Source: Sulfurospirillum sp036802865 (GTDB lineage Bacteria > Campylobacterota > Campylobacteria > Campylobacterales > Sulfurospirillaceae). From it: 64,000 nt of DNA. Both the position numbers and the translations under genes were made by a program. Under the pieces are notes generated by a model. It searched no databases and was not told the DNA's origin. It saw only the letters and a list, made by a program, of their open reading frames with translations. Position 1 is the stretch's first letter. Each line of letters starts with the position of its first letter. The DNA lies in assembly GCF_036802865.1 (NCBI RefSeq), contig NZ_DAIRVK010000001.1, positions 124,001 to 188,000 on the forward strand, written 5' to 3'. Below are positions 52,589 to 60,927 of this stretch, in pieces.

Positions 52589-53119
52589 ATGGAAGATATT
52601 CGCTTTGTAGCGGCATTTTTAAAGATGGTGTATGAACCCAGTAGCTTAGAAAATACACGTTTTATTCAAGAATATTATGCACTTATGCAACTTAATGATG
52701 ATCCTTTGGGCTTATGGCTTAAGTCTTCTAAAGTGCGTAAAGAAACTCAAGAAAGCGACCAAGTCCTTTTAACACTTTTGATTGAACTTCACCGAAAAAT
52801 AGATAAACTAACACATCTCGTAACCAGTGATGAGCCTTTATATATTCCTCTTGCATTGAATACGAATATCAAAGCGATTGGACATGGGTACATAGAATGT
52901 GAGGGTGATGTGTTGAGTGTAAAAGAGAGTTATTATGCACGCATAGATATGCCAACATTTCCTAAGCGCCAAATGCCAATTTTCTTTGAAGCTCTGAGCC
53001 CAAGTGTTGGAAAAATCGTGATGATGCATGAGGATGATGAAAAAGATTGGAGTACTTACATGGTTGCATGTGAACGTGCAATGATACGTCAAATGAAAGG
53101 GAGTCAAAGTGAGTATTGA
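52589..53119 (+). CDS. Uncharacterised cytoplasmic protein, possibly PilZ-like
   Basis: 176 residues, no signal peptide or membrane helix. The N-terminal half is helical with a Leu-rich coiled segment (VLLTLLIELHRKIDKLTHLV); the C-terminal half is beta-rich (YIPLALNTNIKAIGHGYIEC, EALSPSVGKIVMM) and ends in a helix. The layout resembles non-canonical PilZ domains that lack the c-di-GMP motifs, but the similarity is by eye only. The start is at ATG 52589, 2 bases after mqnP; GTG of the next gene overlaps its end by 11 bases. Confidence 0.75.
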   Translation: MEDIRFVAAFLKMVYEPSSLENTRFIQEYYALMQLNDDPLGLWLKSSKVRKETQESDQVLLTLLIELHRKIDKLTHLVTSDEPLYIPLALNTNIKAIGHGYIECEGDVLSVKESYYARIDMPTFPKRQMPIFFEALSPSVGKIVMMHEDDEKDWSTYMVACERAMIRQMKGSQSEY

Positions 53120-53624
53120 AACACTGGCGTTTATTGCGTTAGCTGCTCTTGTGATTATCATCTTTTTGATGGTTTATATTCGTGATGGTGAAGTAAATAA
53201 AAAATTACTCATTTATGAAAAAAGTATTGAAGAACTCAACTACCAAAATCATGTTCTTAATAAAACATTGAATGAGTTATCTTCTGCTACCAAAGAGCCT
53301 GCATTGGATACTAACGCACTGGAAAAGAAAATACTCGGAAGTGTAAAAGAAGAGATTCATCAAAGTGTGTTACCCCTTCTTGGATCGCTTAAAGATGTTG
53401 AAAAAATCATGCAAAACTTTAGGGATGAACAAAGTGCACGTATTGACCGTATTGAGAGTCGTGCCAAAGAGATGAGTTTTTCTTCCTCTTCGCCTTCAAC
53501 GTCCAACGAAAAGGTAATCATTTCTCACTATGCTAAAGGTAAAAGTGAGGCAGAAATTGCGAAAGATTTACGCATAGGTATTGGTGAAGTTGATCTTGTG
53601 TTAAAACTGGCTAATTTAAAATAG
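53109..53624 (+). CDS. Membrane-anchored coiled-coil protein with C-terminal helix-turn-helix (DUF6115/DUF2802-like)
   Basis: 171 residues. N-terminal membrane helix (about 5-24), a coiled coil (about 30-120), a Ser-rich linker, and a C-terminal helix-turn-helix-like segment HYAKGKSEAEIAKDLRIGIG. This arrangement is that of the DUF2802/DUF6115 proteins often found near motility genes; function unknown. GTG start, preceded by GGGAGTCAAA. Overlaps the previous gene, so the mqnP-unknown-unknown trio is one unit. Confidence 0.78.
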   Translation: MSIETLAFIALAALVIIIFLMVYIRDGEVNKKLLIYEKSIEELNYQNHVLNKTLNELSSATKEPALDTNALEKKILGSVKEEIHQSVLPLLGSLKDVEKIMQNFRDEQSARIDRIESRAKEMSFSSSSPSTSNEKVIISHYAKGKSEAEIAKDLRIGIGEVDLVLKLANLK

Positions 53625-53637
53625 ACTTCTTTAAGAC

Positions 53638-53661
53638 GATGGGTTTACATGTAAACCCATC
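53638..53661. terminator. 24-base perfect palindrome between convergent genes
   Basis: GATGGGTTTACA (53638-53649) and its exact complement TGTAAACCCATC (53650-53661) meet without a loop. On the plus strand it is followed by CTATTCTTAC. It lies between the helix-turn-helix gene and the chemoreceptor and probably serves both as bidirectional terminator. Confidence 0.6.
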
Positions 53662-53667
53662 CTATTC

Positions 53668-55116
53668 TTACTTTCTTTTAGCGCGACATTCTGAAGCAGA
53701 CTCTTGGATCATTGCATCCATTAAACTAAAGAGTGTTGTACTAGCATTTTCCATCTTTTTAAAATTATTAATAAAGTATGAAATGGTCTCGGTTGTGTAA
53801 CCATGTTGTAGCTCTTGCATATTTTCACTCACACATTGATGGACCACTTTATGCGGTTCACCAAGTAATATATATGATTTTGTTTTACCAAATCGTTCTT
53901 GTGTTGTTGGATCTTGATACCATTTACCAAGTCTGCAATTCTCATGATCTGTAAATTTTGTATCTCTTTTTTCGTTCAGAACAGCAGAATAAGCATTTGT
54001 TTTATGGACAATATGATCTATTTTAGCGAGAATAGTGAAAATTTTATTTTCAAGTTTGTAAGAGATGTCTGCTGTATCGTTAGCATCTTTGTTAAAGGCA
54101 CGAAGCGCATCTTCAAAGTGAATAACATTTTTACCACTTGTGTTGGCAATAACACTAATGCGATCAGAATTGGAGTGAATTCCATTGGTCTCTTGTTGTA
54201 ATGTTTGAATCGTCATAGCAATTTCTTGAGTTGCTTTTTGAGTACGCTCAGCCAATTTTCGTACTTCATCCGCAACAACCGCAAATCCACGACCATGCTC
54301 ACCTGCCCGTGCCGCTTCAATAGCCGCATTAAGGGCTAAAAGATTGGTTTGATCTGCGATATCCTTGATAAGATTGACCACGGAAGAGATTTCAGAAGTT
54401 CGTTCACTTAGAGATGTAATAGCTTCATTGGTGCTAGTTAAAAGTTCTAATAGCTCTTGAATACCTGAAGAGAGTGCAATAACTGTATCCAAACTTTCAT
54501 TGGATTTTTCAGCTGTTAAGTTCGAAACATCGGTAATTTGTAGCATCTCTGTTATGCTGTTAGAGAGGTCTTGCTGAATGCTCAGTACACCATTGTTTCC
54601 ATTGCCAAGATCTGAAAATGCGGATGAAAGCAAACCTCTTGCTTTGCCTTTTTGTCCTTCAGAAATACCTTGAACACCTTCTGAAAGGTAGCGTGCATTA
54701 ATAGCAAATAGACCACGGAACCCTTCATTGAAAATATTGCGGTAAGTTTTTCCTTGGCTCGCTGATTCGATAGATGTTTTCGTTTCTCTCATCAAAGCTT
54801 CCATCTGATCCAAAAGATCATTGATGGCATATGCCACTTCACCCATAGGTTGTTTTACATCGACATTGACAATTCGCGGTTCTAAGTTACCTTTAGCAGC
54901 TTCTTTGACAACATTGAGTACTTTTTCATATGTTATTGTATCGCACTGCATGGTTTTACGGCTTCCAAAAAAAGAGCCAACGGCAACACCAAAGAGTATG
55001 CCTGAAGTTGCAAAGCTTTTTGTGTAACCTGTAAAATATGACCCTAAAGCCAAGAATAGAAAAAGGGTAAAAAGAGCTATTTTATAATCGTTGCAATGTG
55101 TTAGAAAGTTCTTCAT
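53668..55116 (-). CDS. CetA-like chemoreceptor with C-terminal CZB domain
   Basis: 482 residues. Two close membrane helices at the N-terminus (about 12-52) without a periplasmic domain, a HAMP-like linker, a signalling hairpin (tip EAARAGEHGRGFAVVADEVR), and a C-terminal chemoreceptor zinc-binding (CZB) domain: His in DHIVHK, CRLGKWY and His in EPHKVVHQ. A PAS protein gene overlaps its start by 35 bases. This matches the bipartite CetA/CetB energy-taxis receptor of Campylobacter, in which CetA receives the signal from PAS protein CetB. AAAGGAGTGAGTT before the ATG supports the start despite the overlap. Confidence 0.9.
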   Translation of the reverse strand: MKNFLTHCNDYKIALFTLFLFLALGSYFTGYTKSFATSGILFGVAVGSFFGSRKTMQCDTITYEKVLNVVKEAAKGNLEPRIVNVDVKQPMGEVAYAINDLLDQMEALMRETKTSIESASQGKTYRNIFNEGFRGLFAINARYLSEGVQGISEGQKGKARGLLSSAFSDLGNGNNGVLSIQQDLSNSITEMLQITDVSNLTAEKSNESLDTVIALSSGIQELLELLTSTNEAITSLSERTSEISSVVNLIKDIADQTNLLALNAAIEAARAGEHGRGFAVVADEVRKLAERTQKATQEIAMTIQTLQQETNGIHSNSDRISVIANTSGKNVIHFEDALRAFNKDANDTADISYKLENKIFTILAKIDHIVHKTNAYSAVLNEKRDTKFTDHENCRLGKWYQDPTTQERFGKTKSYILLGEPHKVVHQCVSENMQELQHGYTTETISYFINNFKKMENASTTLFSLMDAMIQESASECRAKRK

Positions 55117-55594
55117 AACTCACTCCTTTTTCATTGAGTAGATTGGTAAGATAGGCTTGTGAGGCTTCCATCCCACCATTTTTTTCGAGTTCTAACAATT
55201 TGGCATAAAGTGGTTGGATAATCTCTAACGCTTTAGGATTAGCTTTGCGTCTTACGGAATAATAGCCAATGATTTTTCCAGATTGATCTGTTGAAGCAGT
55301 TACATTTGCATAAACCCAGTAATAGCCACCGTCAAAGCTCATATTCTTAACATACGCAAAAATTTCTTCTTTATTTTTAACATGATCCCATAAGAGTTTG
55401 AAAACAATACGTGGCATATCAGGATGTCTAATAATGTTATGTGGTTTACCAAGAATTTCTTGTTCACTGGCCCCTACGATCTTGATGAAAGGTTCATTGC
55501 AGTATGTTATTTTACCTTGCGTATCAGTTTTAGAAACTAAAAATGCATCGGCATTTACACTGTGTTCCTTGTTATTAGGGATAGGCTGTTGCAT
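55082..55594 (-). CDS. PAS-domain protein, CetB/Aer-like redox sensor
   Basis: 170 residues, soluble. One PAS domain (about 20-125) of Aer type: FIKIVGASEQEILGKPHNII, RHPDMPRIVF and YYWVYANVTAS. Aer-type PAS domains bind FAD and report redox state. The C-terminal about 45 residues are helical. It is likely the sensory half of the pair with the CetA-like receptor encoded just downstream and overlapping. Energy or oxygen taxis is the expected role. Confidence 0.88.
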   Translation of the reverse strand: MQQPIPNNKEHSVNADAFLVSKTDTQGKITYCNEPFIKIVGASEQEILGKPHNIIRHPDMPRIVFKLLWDHVKNKEEIFAYVKNMSFDGGYYWVYANVTASTDQSGKIIGYYSVRRKANPKALEIIQPLYAKLLELEKNGGMEASQAYLTNLLNEKGVSYEELSNTLQRL

Positions 55595-55707
55595 TCCTAA
55601 TACTCCTTATAAAGAAAAATGTCACATATTTTAGCTCAATCCTTTTTAGAGAAAGCTTGAAAGTTCTGATAACCGCTTTCAATCAATCTATATTGTTTAT
55701 ATTTATG

Positions 55708-55713
55708 TATAAT
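55708..55713 (+). promoter_or_regulatory. Candidate -10 for moaA
   Basis: TATAAT in TTATGTATAATGG, 31 bases before the moaA ATG. It makes the in-frame ATG at 55712 untenable and supports 55745. Confidence 0.55.
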
Positions 55714-55744
55714 GGTCTTCGCATTAAAGCAACAAGGAACAATA

Positions 55745-56713
55745 ATGTTAGTGGATGGATTTGGAAGAAACGTCACTTATCTAAGGGTTTCAGTGACCGA
55801 ACGATGTAATTTTAGGTGTCAGTATTGTATGCCTGAAAAGCCTTTTTCATGGGTACCAAAAGAGAATTTACTCAATTTTGAAGAACTTTTTTTATTTGTC
55901 AAAGTTGCCATTGATGAAGGAATCACAAAGATTCGTATTACTGGTGGAGAACCTCTTTTAAGAACCGATTTAGATAAATTTATTTCTATGATAAATAATC
56001 ATAAAAGTGGTTTGGACTTAGCGCTGACGACCAATGGATTTTTACTGAAAGATGCGGCACAAAAACTTAAAAATGCAGGACTCCAACGCGTTAATATCTC
56101 TCTTGATAGTTTAAAGCCTGATGTTGCAGGTAAAATGGCGCAAAAAGATGTTTTAGCCAAAGTACAAGCGGGTATTGAAGAAGCACTCAAAGTAGGGCTT
56201 AAAGTTAAAATAAATATGGTTCCGATCAAAGGGATCAATGCGGATGAAGTGCTGGATGTTCTTGAATATGCTAAAGCGCGTGGTATGTCTATCCGCTTTA
56301 TTGAATACATGGAAAATACCCATGCCAAAGAGCAACTCAAAGGGCTGAGTGGTCAAGAAGTCCAAAAGATAATCGCTGAAAAATACCATTTTAAAGCTAT
56401 AGGTCGTGTAGGTCCAAGTCCTGCACAATTGTTTGAATTTGATGATGGCTATATCTTTGGTATTATTGATCCACATAAACACGATTTTTGTGAAGATTGT
56501 AACCGCATTCGTCTTACGGCAGAGGGTATGCTCATTCCTTGCCTCTATTTTGATGAGGCGATGAGCATTAAAGATGCTGTTAATAAAGGCGATGTCAAAG
56601 CAGCAGCCGATATTTTAAAAGAGGTATTGCGCAATAAACCTGAAAAAAATAAGTGGAGCGATGATGATCAAAATGAAACTTCTTCACGCGCTTTTTATGA
56701 AACAGGTGGGTGA
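55745..56713 (+). CDS. moaA: GTP 3',8-cyclase (molybdenum cofactor synthesis)
   Basis: 322 residues. Radical SAM cluster CNFRCQYC near the N-terminus, second 4Fe-4S ligands in CEDCNRIRLT and IPC, ITGGEPLLR for SAM, and the C-terminal Gly-Gly (ETGG) needed for activity in MoaA. It converts GTP to 3',8-cyclo-GTP. Start MLVDGFGRNV follows AAGGAACAATA. Its last 19 bases overlap the end of moeA on the other strand. Confidence 0.95.
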   Translation: MLVDGFGRNVTYLRVSVTERCNFRCQYCMPEKPFSWVPKENLLNFEELFLFVKVAIDEGITKIRITGGEPLLRTDLDKFISMINNHKSGLDLALTTNGFLLKDAAQKLKNAGLQRVNISLDSLKPDVAGKMAQKDVLAKVQAGIEEALKVGLKVKINMVPIKGINADEVLDVLEYAKARGMSIRFIEYMENTHAKEQLKGLSGQEVQKIIAEKYHFKAIGRVGPSPAQLFEFDDGYIFGIIDPHKHDFCEDCNRIRLTAEGMLIPCLYFDEAMSIKDAVNKGDVKAAADILKEVLRNKPEKNKWSDDDQNETSSRAFYETGG

Positions 56714-57849
56714 GTAAAGTAGAAGAAGGGAATAAGTTCCCCTTCTTCAATCATTTCTTTGTCTTCAACCAGCGTGTAGCCATTGCATTGACTCAAAATA
56801 TTGAGCCTTCCCGCCTCATAATATGGGGCATTCACAAAATTTCTCCCATCACTGTATCCTGGTATTGCACTCATACAATTATCTTTACAGGTAATTTGTT
56901 TTTGATTAACACATGTAATAAAATCAGGAATAATACAGAGCTGATGTTGTAATTGTCTCAACAGTGGAACACCTAGCATCTCAAATCCTAACATACACCC
57001 AAGTGGCAGTCCTGGAAGATGTAAAATAGGCTTATTCTCAACTAAAGTGAGTGAACTCGGTTTTGCGGGTGCAATACGGACTTGATGAAAAAGTGGCATT
57101 AACATTTTAGTTTCTAATAAATGGCGCATAGTATCATGACGACTGAGTGCACCTGTTGTTATGACACAATCTGCTTTTTGGATTAAAAGCTTCAATGTTG
57201 TTAAAATCTTCGTCTCATCTTCTTCGCAAATGACAATTTCACCTACTTTCCCACCAAGTTCAATAACTCTCGCGGCTAAGCTCATAGCATTGGAGTTGTG
57301 AATTTCGCCGGAGGCAAGCTGTGTGCCAATACTTAAGATACTAATGGTTGGTTTTTGAAATGCTTTAACGCGTATGATACCTTGAGAAGAGAGAGCGGTA
57401 ATTTTTTGTGCACTAATACGTTCACATTTTTTGAGCAATAGCTCATCTTTTGCGATGTCCTCCCCCTCTTTTTTAATGTGCTGTGCTTGTGTTACCTGTA
57501 AAGGAATTTTGATACGGTCTTCTTTGTCAATAAGAATATCTTCTTCGGCGATGATTGTATCGGCACCTTGTGGAATACTCTCACCTGTTGATAGTCTAAC
57601 GCCGTAACCTAAGGGAATAGTTTCGGGATAGGGTTGATTAAGGAGAGTATAAACAGTTGTCGTGGCATCAAAGGCAATTCCATAACCCTCTTTAAGGCTC
57701 ATGGGATGTTTAGGGAGTGCAAATTTGGCATAAACATTACTACTTGCGATGCGATTGACCGCTTTTAAAAGAGGTAATGACTGTTTTACATGTAAAGGTT
57801 GAATCTCCGTCCGAATAATATGAAGAGCTTCTTGATATGAAATAGGCAT
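56695..57849 (-). CDS. moeA: Molybdopterin molybdotransferase
   Basis: 384 residues. MoeA inserts molybdate into adenylylated molybdopterin. The core has the family regions GVRLSTGESIPQGADTI and AEEDI, the MoCF-like domain with TGALSRHD (usually TGG.S.GD; here altered) and LPGLPLG. Some of the usual glycines are replaced, so it may be a divergent paralogue. Convergent and overlapping with moaA, so both cannot end in a terminator hairpin. Confidence 0.88.
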   Translation of the reverse strand: MPISYQEALHIIRTEIQPLHVKQSLPLLKAVNRIASSNVYAKFALPKHPMSLKEGYGIAFDATTTVYTLLNQPYPETIPLGYGVRLSTGESIPQGADTIIAEEDILIDKEDRIKIPLQVTQAQHIKKEGEDIAKDELLLKKCERISAQKITALSSQGIIRVKAFQKPTISILSIGTQLASGEIHNSNAMSLAARVIELGGKVGEIVICEEDETKILTTLKLLIQKADCVITTGALSRHDTMRHLLETKMLMPLFHQVRIAPAKPSSLTLVENKPILHLPGLPLGCMLGFEMLGVPLLRQLQHQLCIIPDFITCVNQKQITCKDNCMSAIPGYSDGRNFVNAPYYEAGRLNILSQCNGYTLVEDKEMIEEGELIPFFYFTHPPVS

Positions 57850-57876
57850 GGTTTAACCTTATGATTTATGGGTACT

Positions 57877-57898
57877 ATTATACTAAAATGGATACAAT
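57877..57898. promoter_or_regulatory. Divergent promoter region of moeA and the small membrane protein gene
   Basis: Minus strand TATAAT (57877-57882, in TAGTATAATAG) for moeA and plus strand TACAAT (57893-57898, after TGGA) for the gene at 57930. The two -10 elements are about 10 bases apart, so polymerases would compete. Confidence 0.45.
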
Positions 57899-57929
57899 CT
57901 GAGATTATTTTTGTGAAGGATTTTTTACC

Positions 57930-58340
57930 ATGGAAGAGCTAATACGCTTAGCGAGTCAATTGCACTTAGTCTTTATTATTCTTTTGGTCGTACTCATCGG
58001 ACTTAATCTTTATCTGCTCAAAAGTGACAAAACATTTCTCAAACTCTCAAAAAGACTTGAACTTATCGCTCCACAGTACTATATTGTACTTTCCGCTATC
58101 TTTTTTACGGGTATTATTGTTATGGCGGTACGTCAATTTACTTTCTCTTTTTCGGTTTGGCTGATGATTATTGTTTGGGTGTTAATCGTTGCTTTTGGTA
58201 TTAGAGGGCATAAAATGTATAAAAAAATAGAGCGAACCGAAGAGTCTCAAAGTGCTTATAAACGCTACGCAATTAAAAAATATAGCTTAGACTTTTTAGC
58301 ACTTATTGCCACAAGTGCACTTTTTTATACGGTACATTAG
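57930..58340 (+). CDS. Small four-helix membrane protein of unknown function
   Basis: 136 residues with four membrane helices (about 12-30, 48-66, 74-91 and 117-134). A charged cytoplasmic loop (GHKMYKKIERTEESQSAYKR) lies between helices 3 and 4. I do not recognise the family. It leads the cluster of rRNA modification genes and its stop is one base before the rsmE start. Confidence 0.75.
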   Translation: MEELIRLASQLHLVFIILLVVLIGLNLYLLKSDKTFLKLSKRLELIAPQYYIVLSAIFFTGIIVMAVRQFTFSFSVWLMIIVWVLIVAFGIRGHKMYKKIERTEESQSAYKRYAIKKYSLDFLALIATSALFYTVH

Positions 58341-58341
58341 A

Positions 58342-59010
58342 ATGCAGTTTGTTTATCATTCCTGTGCAGGTAATCCAACACTCAATGTTGACACCAGAGA
58401 GTATGAGCATATTTTTAAAGTACGTCGCATCAGTGTTGGAGAGAGGCTTCATTGGCGAAATCTCGACGATGTGTTTATGTATGAGTATGAAATTATGCAG
58501 ATTGGTAAAAAAGAGGCAGAATTAGCGTTGATTTCCAAAAAAGAACTACCATTTCTCCCTTCAAATATTTTACATGTAGGCTGGAGTATTATCGATTCTA
58601 AGATCATTGAAAAAACTCTTCCATTGCTTAATGAACTTGGTGTTTCAAAAATTAGTTTTTTTTATGCCGAATTTTCACAAAAAAGTCATAAGCTTGATCT
58701 TGAACGTATGAAACGAATTTTGATTAACTCATCCCAACAATGTGGGCGAAGTTCGCTCATGCAAATTGAAATTCTACCAAGTCTTCAACATTATTTAGAA
58801 TGTTATTCCAATAGTTATGTTTTGGATTTTTCAGAAGTAAAATTGCGTGAGTGTGATGAGGTAGCATCTATTTTAATTGGACCAGAGGGTGGATTTAGTC
58901 AGAAAGAGAGAGTGTTGCTTCAAAAGCAGTCCATTGTGGGGCTAAAATGTAACACCATTCTACGAAGTGAAACGGCTGTTGTTGCTGTAGCTTCTAAAAT
59001 ATTGGCATGA
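58342..59010 (+). CDS. rsmE: 16S rRNA m3U1498 methyltransferase
   Basis: 222 residues. PUA-like N-terminal part and a SPOUT methyltransferase domain; ILIGPEGGFSQKE and LRSETAVVAVAS form the knot that binds SAM. Methylates N3 of U1498 in 16S rRNA. Start MQFVYHSC follows the previous stop at once; a longer upstream reading is only an overlap. Confidence 0.93.
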   Translation: MQFVYHSCAGNPTLNVDTREYEHIFKVRRISVGERLHWRNLDDVFMYEYEIMQIGKKEAELALISKKELPFLPSNILHVGWSIIDSKIIEKTLPLLNELGVSKISFFYAEFSQKSHKLDLERMKRILINSSQQCGRSSLMQIEILPSLQHYLECYSNSYVLDFSEVKLRECDEVASILIGPEGGFSQKERVLLQKQSIVGLKCNTILRSETAVVAVASKILA

Positions 59011-59034
59011 CTTGAAATAATGAATCTTTTGTGC

Positions 59035-59040
59035 TATAAT
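59035..59040 (+). promoter_or_regulatory. Candidate -10 for rpmE
   Basis: TATAAT preceded by TTTTGTGC, an extended -10 (TGCTATAAT). Transcription is expected near 59047, just before the leader hairpin. Start codon at 59108. Confidence 0.65.
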
Positions 59041-59048
59041 TTGCACCC

Positions 59049-59067
59049 TTTGGCAAGACGTGCCAAA
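59049..59067 (+). promoter_or_regulatory. 5-prime leader hairpin of the rpmE transcript
   Basis: TTTGGCA (59049-59055) with TGCCAAA (59061-59067), 7-bp stem, loop AGACG. It would form at the very start of the transcript, about 40 bases before the rpmE start codon. No T-run follows, so it is not a terminator. It could stabilise the mRNA or serve as a protein-binding site. Confidence 0.4.
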
Positions 59068-59107
59068 TAATAGATTTTATTTTTATGAATAATTAAGGAA
59101 AAACATT

Positions 59108-59308
59108 ATGAAAAAAGATATTCATCCTGAATATGTACCGTGCGTTGTAACTTGTGCATGTGGAAATAGTTTTGAGACTATGTCTAACAAAGCAGAGTTA
59201 AGAATCGATATTTGCAGTTCATGCCATCCATTCTTCACGGGCAGTGAGAAGATTGTTGATGCTGCTGGTCGTGTTGAGAAATTTAAGAAAAAATATAGCT
59301 TAAATTAG
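59108..59308 (+). CDS. rpmE: Ribosomal protein L31 (zinc-binding form)
   Basis: 66 residues. L31 of the large subunit in its C+ form: CACGNSF and CSSCHPFFTG hold the four zinc-ligand positions (Cys/Cys/Cys/Cys). Ribosome binding site TAAGGAAAAAC. Confidence 0.97.
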   Translation: MKKDIHPEYVPCVVTCACGNSFETMSNKAELRIDICSSCHPFFTGSEKIVDAAGRVEKFKKKYSLN

Positions 59309-59320
59309 TTCTTAAAACCA

Positions 59321-60133
59321 TTGATCTATTTTATTCCTACCCCTATAGGAAACTTAGATGACATCTCAGTTAGAAGCCTAAAACTTCTAGCTGAGTGTAA
59401 AACACTTTTCTGCGAAGACACACGAATCACCAAAAGACTTCTTTCCCTTCTTTCTCAACGACACAATTTAGAATTTCAAATTAAAAACTTTATCTCCATG
59501 CATTCGCATAATGAAAATGCGGTTCTTTCTTCTATTGATAAAAAAGTTTTTGAGGAAACCGTGGGCTATTTAAGTGATGCAGGTATGCCAGGGATTAGTG
59601 ATCCAGGAAGTGCATTGGTGCGTTTTTGCCAAGAAAATACATTACCTTATGAAATTCTTCCAGGAGCAAATGCAGCATTGCTTGCGTATGTCACCAGTGG
59701 TATAGAAACCCATCAGTTTTTATTCTATGGCTTTTTATCGCATAAAGGAATGGAACGTCAAAATGAACTTTTTGAAGCATTAAATTCTCCGTATGCGGTT
59801 ATTCTTTATGAATCTCCTCATCGCATTGAAAAACTTCTTGAAGAGTTGACTCAGTTTGCTCCAGAACGTAAAATATTTGCAATCAAAGAGGCAACCAAGC
59901 TGTATGAAAAACGCTTTTTAGGAACTTCTTTAGAGATTTTACAAGCTTCTAAAACTGCTAATCTCAAAGGTGAATGGGTTGTCGTTATTACTCCTGAGAT
60001 ACAACACGGTGGTGAAGCAATTACTAAAGAAGATTTGATAGCACTTGATCTTCCTCCTAAACAAAAAGCAAAACTTCTCTCTAAACTTACAGGTGAAAGC
60101 ATTAAAGAGTGGTACATTAAACTTCAAAATTAA
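59321..60133 (+). CDS. rsmI: 16S rRNA C1402 2'-O-methyltransferase
   Basis: 270 residues. Tetrapyrrole-methylase-fold enzyme with FIPTPIGNLDDISVRSL, CEDTRITKRLL, SDAGMPGISDPGSALVR and ILYESPHRIEKLLEEL. Methylates the ribose of C1402. It begins at TTG 12 bases after rpmE without a good ribosome binding site, so it may be translated by coupling or weakly. Confidence 0.93.
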   Translation: MIYFIPTPIGNLDDISVRSLKLLAECKTLFCEDTRITKRLLSLLSQRHNLEFQIKNFISMHSHNENAVLSSIDKKVFEETVGYLSDAGMPGISDPGSALVRFCQENTLPYEILPGANAALLAYVTSGIETHQFLFYGFLSHKGMERQNELFEALNSPYAVILYESPHRIEKLLEELTQFAPERKIFAIKEATKLYEKRFLGTSLEILQASKTANLKGEWVVVITPEIQHGGEAITKEDLIALDLPPKQKAKLLSKLTGESIKEWYIKLQN

Positions 60134-60243
60134 TACCTCTATTTGGTTACACAATTCTCATAGTTTAGCTAATAATGTACTAAAAAAAACATTCTTGATA
60201 AAAACTCGTATTATTTTAAGCCAGTTTGGATAAAATATTTTTT

Positions 60244-60927
60244 ATGATAATCTATGGAAAACAACTCTTTTTACATTTGTTAAATCACTATCCTTCAAGG
60301 ATTGAGACGGTATTCTTACCCAAAAAATGTGAGCCTAAACTCTTCTCGCAAATTGCGCGTGTAACGCAAAAAATTTGTACGATTGATGAGCGAAAAGCAC
60401 AGGCCATGAGTCATGGAGGAAACCATCAAGGTTTTCTTGCCGAGATTAAGGATCTTGAACTGACTCCGTTTAATGAAATCAAACATGGCTCTTTTTTGGT
60501 AATATTGGATGAAGTAACCGATGTAGGAAATATTGGGGCTATTGTACGAAGTGCCTATGCTTTTGGAGCAGATGGTTTAATATTAAGTGGCATGAAAACA
60601 TGTAATCTTGAAGCGATTTTACGCACGAGTAGTGCTGCAGCATTTGAATTGCCAATTGCATTATGTCCCTCAACCCGTGATATGCTCAATGAACTTAAAC
60701 AAATCGGATTTACACTCTATGGGGCCGATATGGGTGGCGTTGATGTTAAAGACATTACTTTTGCTCCCAAACGTGCTTTGATTATGGGAAGTGAAGGGAA
60801 GGGATTGTCTCCTAAGGTAAAAGAGCGATTGGATGCAATTGTATCCATTAAAATGGCAAGAGCATTTGACTCTTTAAACGTGAGTGCTGCAGCTGCAGTT
60901 CTTTGTGATAGGATTGCCAATGGATAA
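60244..60927 (+). CDS. rlmB: SpoU-family rRNA 2'-O-methyltransferase (RlmB type)
   Basis: 227 residues. N-terminal substrate-binding part (MIIYGKQLF) and a SPOUT domain with the three SpoU motifs: DVGNIGAIVRSAYAFGADG, ALIMGSEGKGLS and SLNVSAAAAVL. RlmB methylates G2251 of 23S rRNA; other SpoU members modify tRNA, so the exact target is by resemblance. Start ATG 60244; a TTG 18 bases upstream is a weaker choice. The following gene overlaps its end by 8 bases. Confidence 0.88.
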   Translation: MIIYGKQLFLHLLNHYPSRIETVFLPKKCEPKLFSQIARVTQKICTIDERKAQAMSHGGNHQGFLAEIKDLELTPFNEIKHGSFLVILDEVTDVGNIGAIVRSAYAFGADGLILSGMKTCNLEAILRTSSAAAFELPIALCPSTRDMLNELKQIGFTLYGADMGGVDVKDITFAPKRALIMGSEGKGLSPKVKERLDAIVSIKMARAFDSLNVSAAAAVLCDRIANG

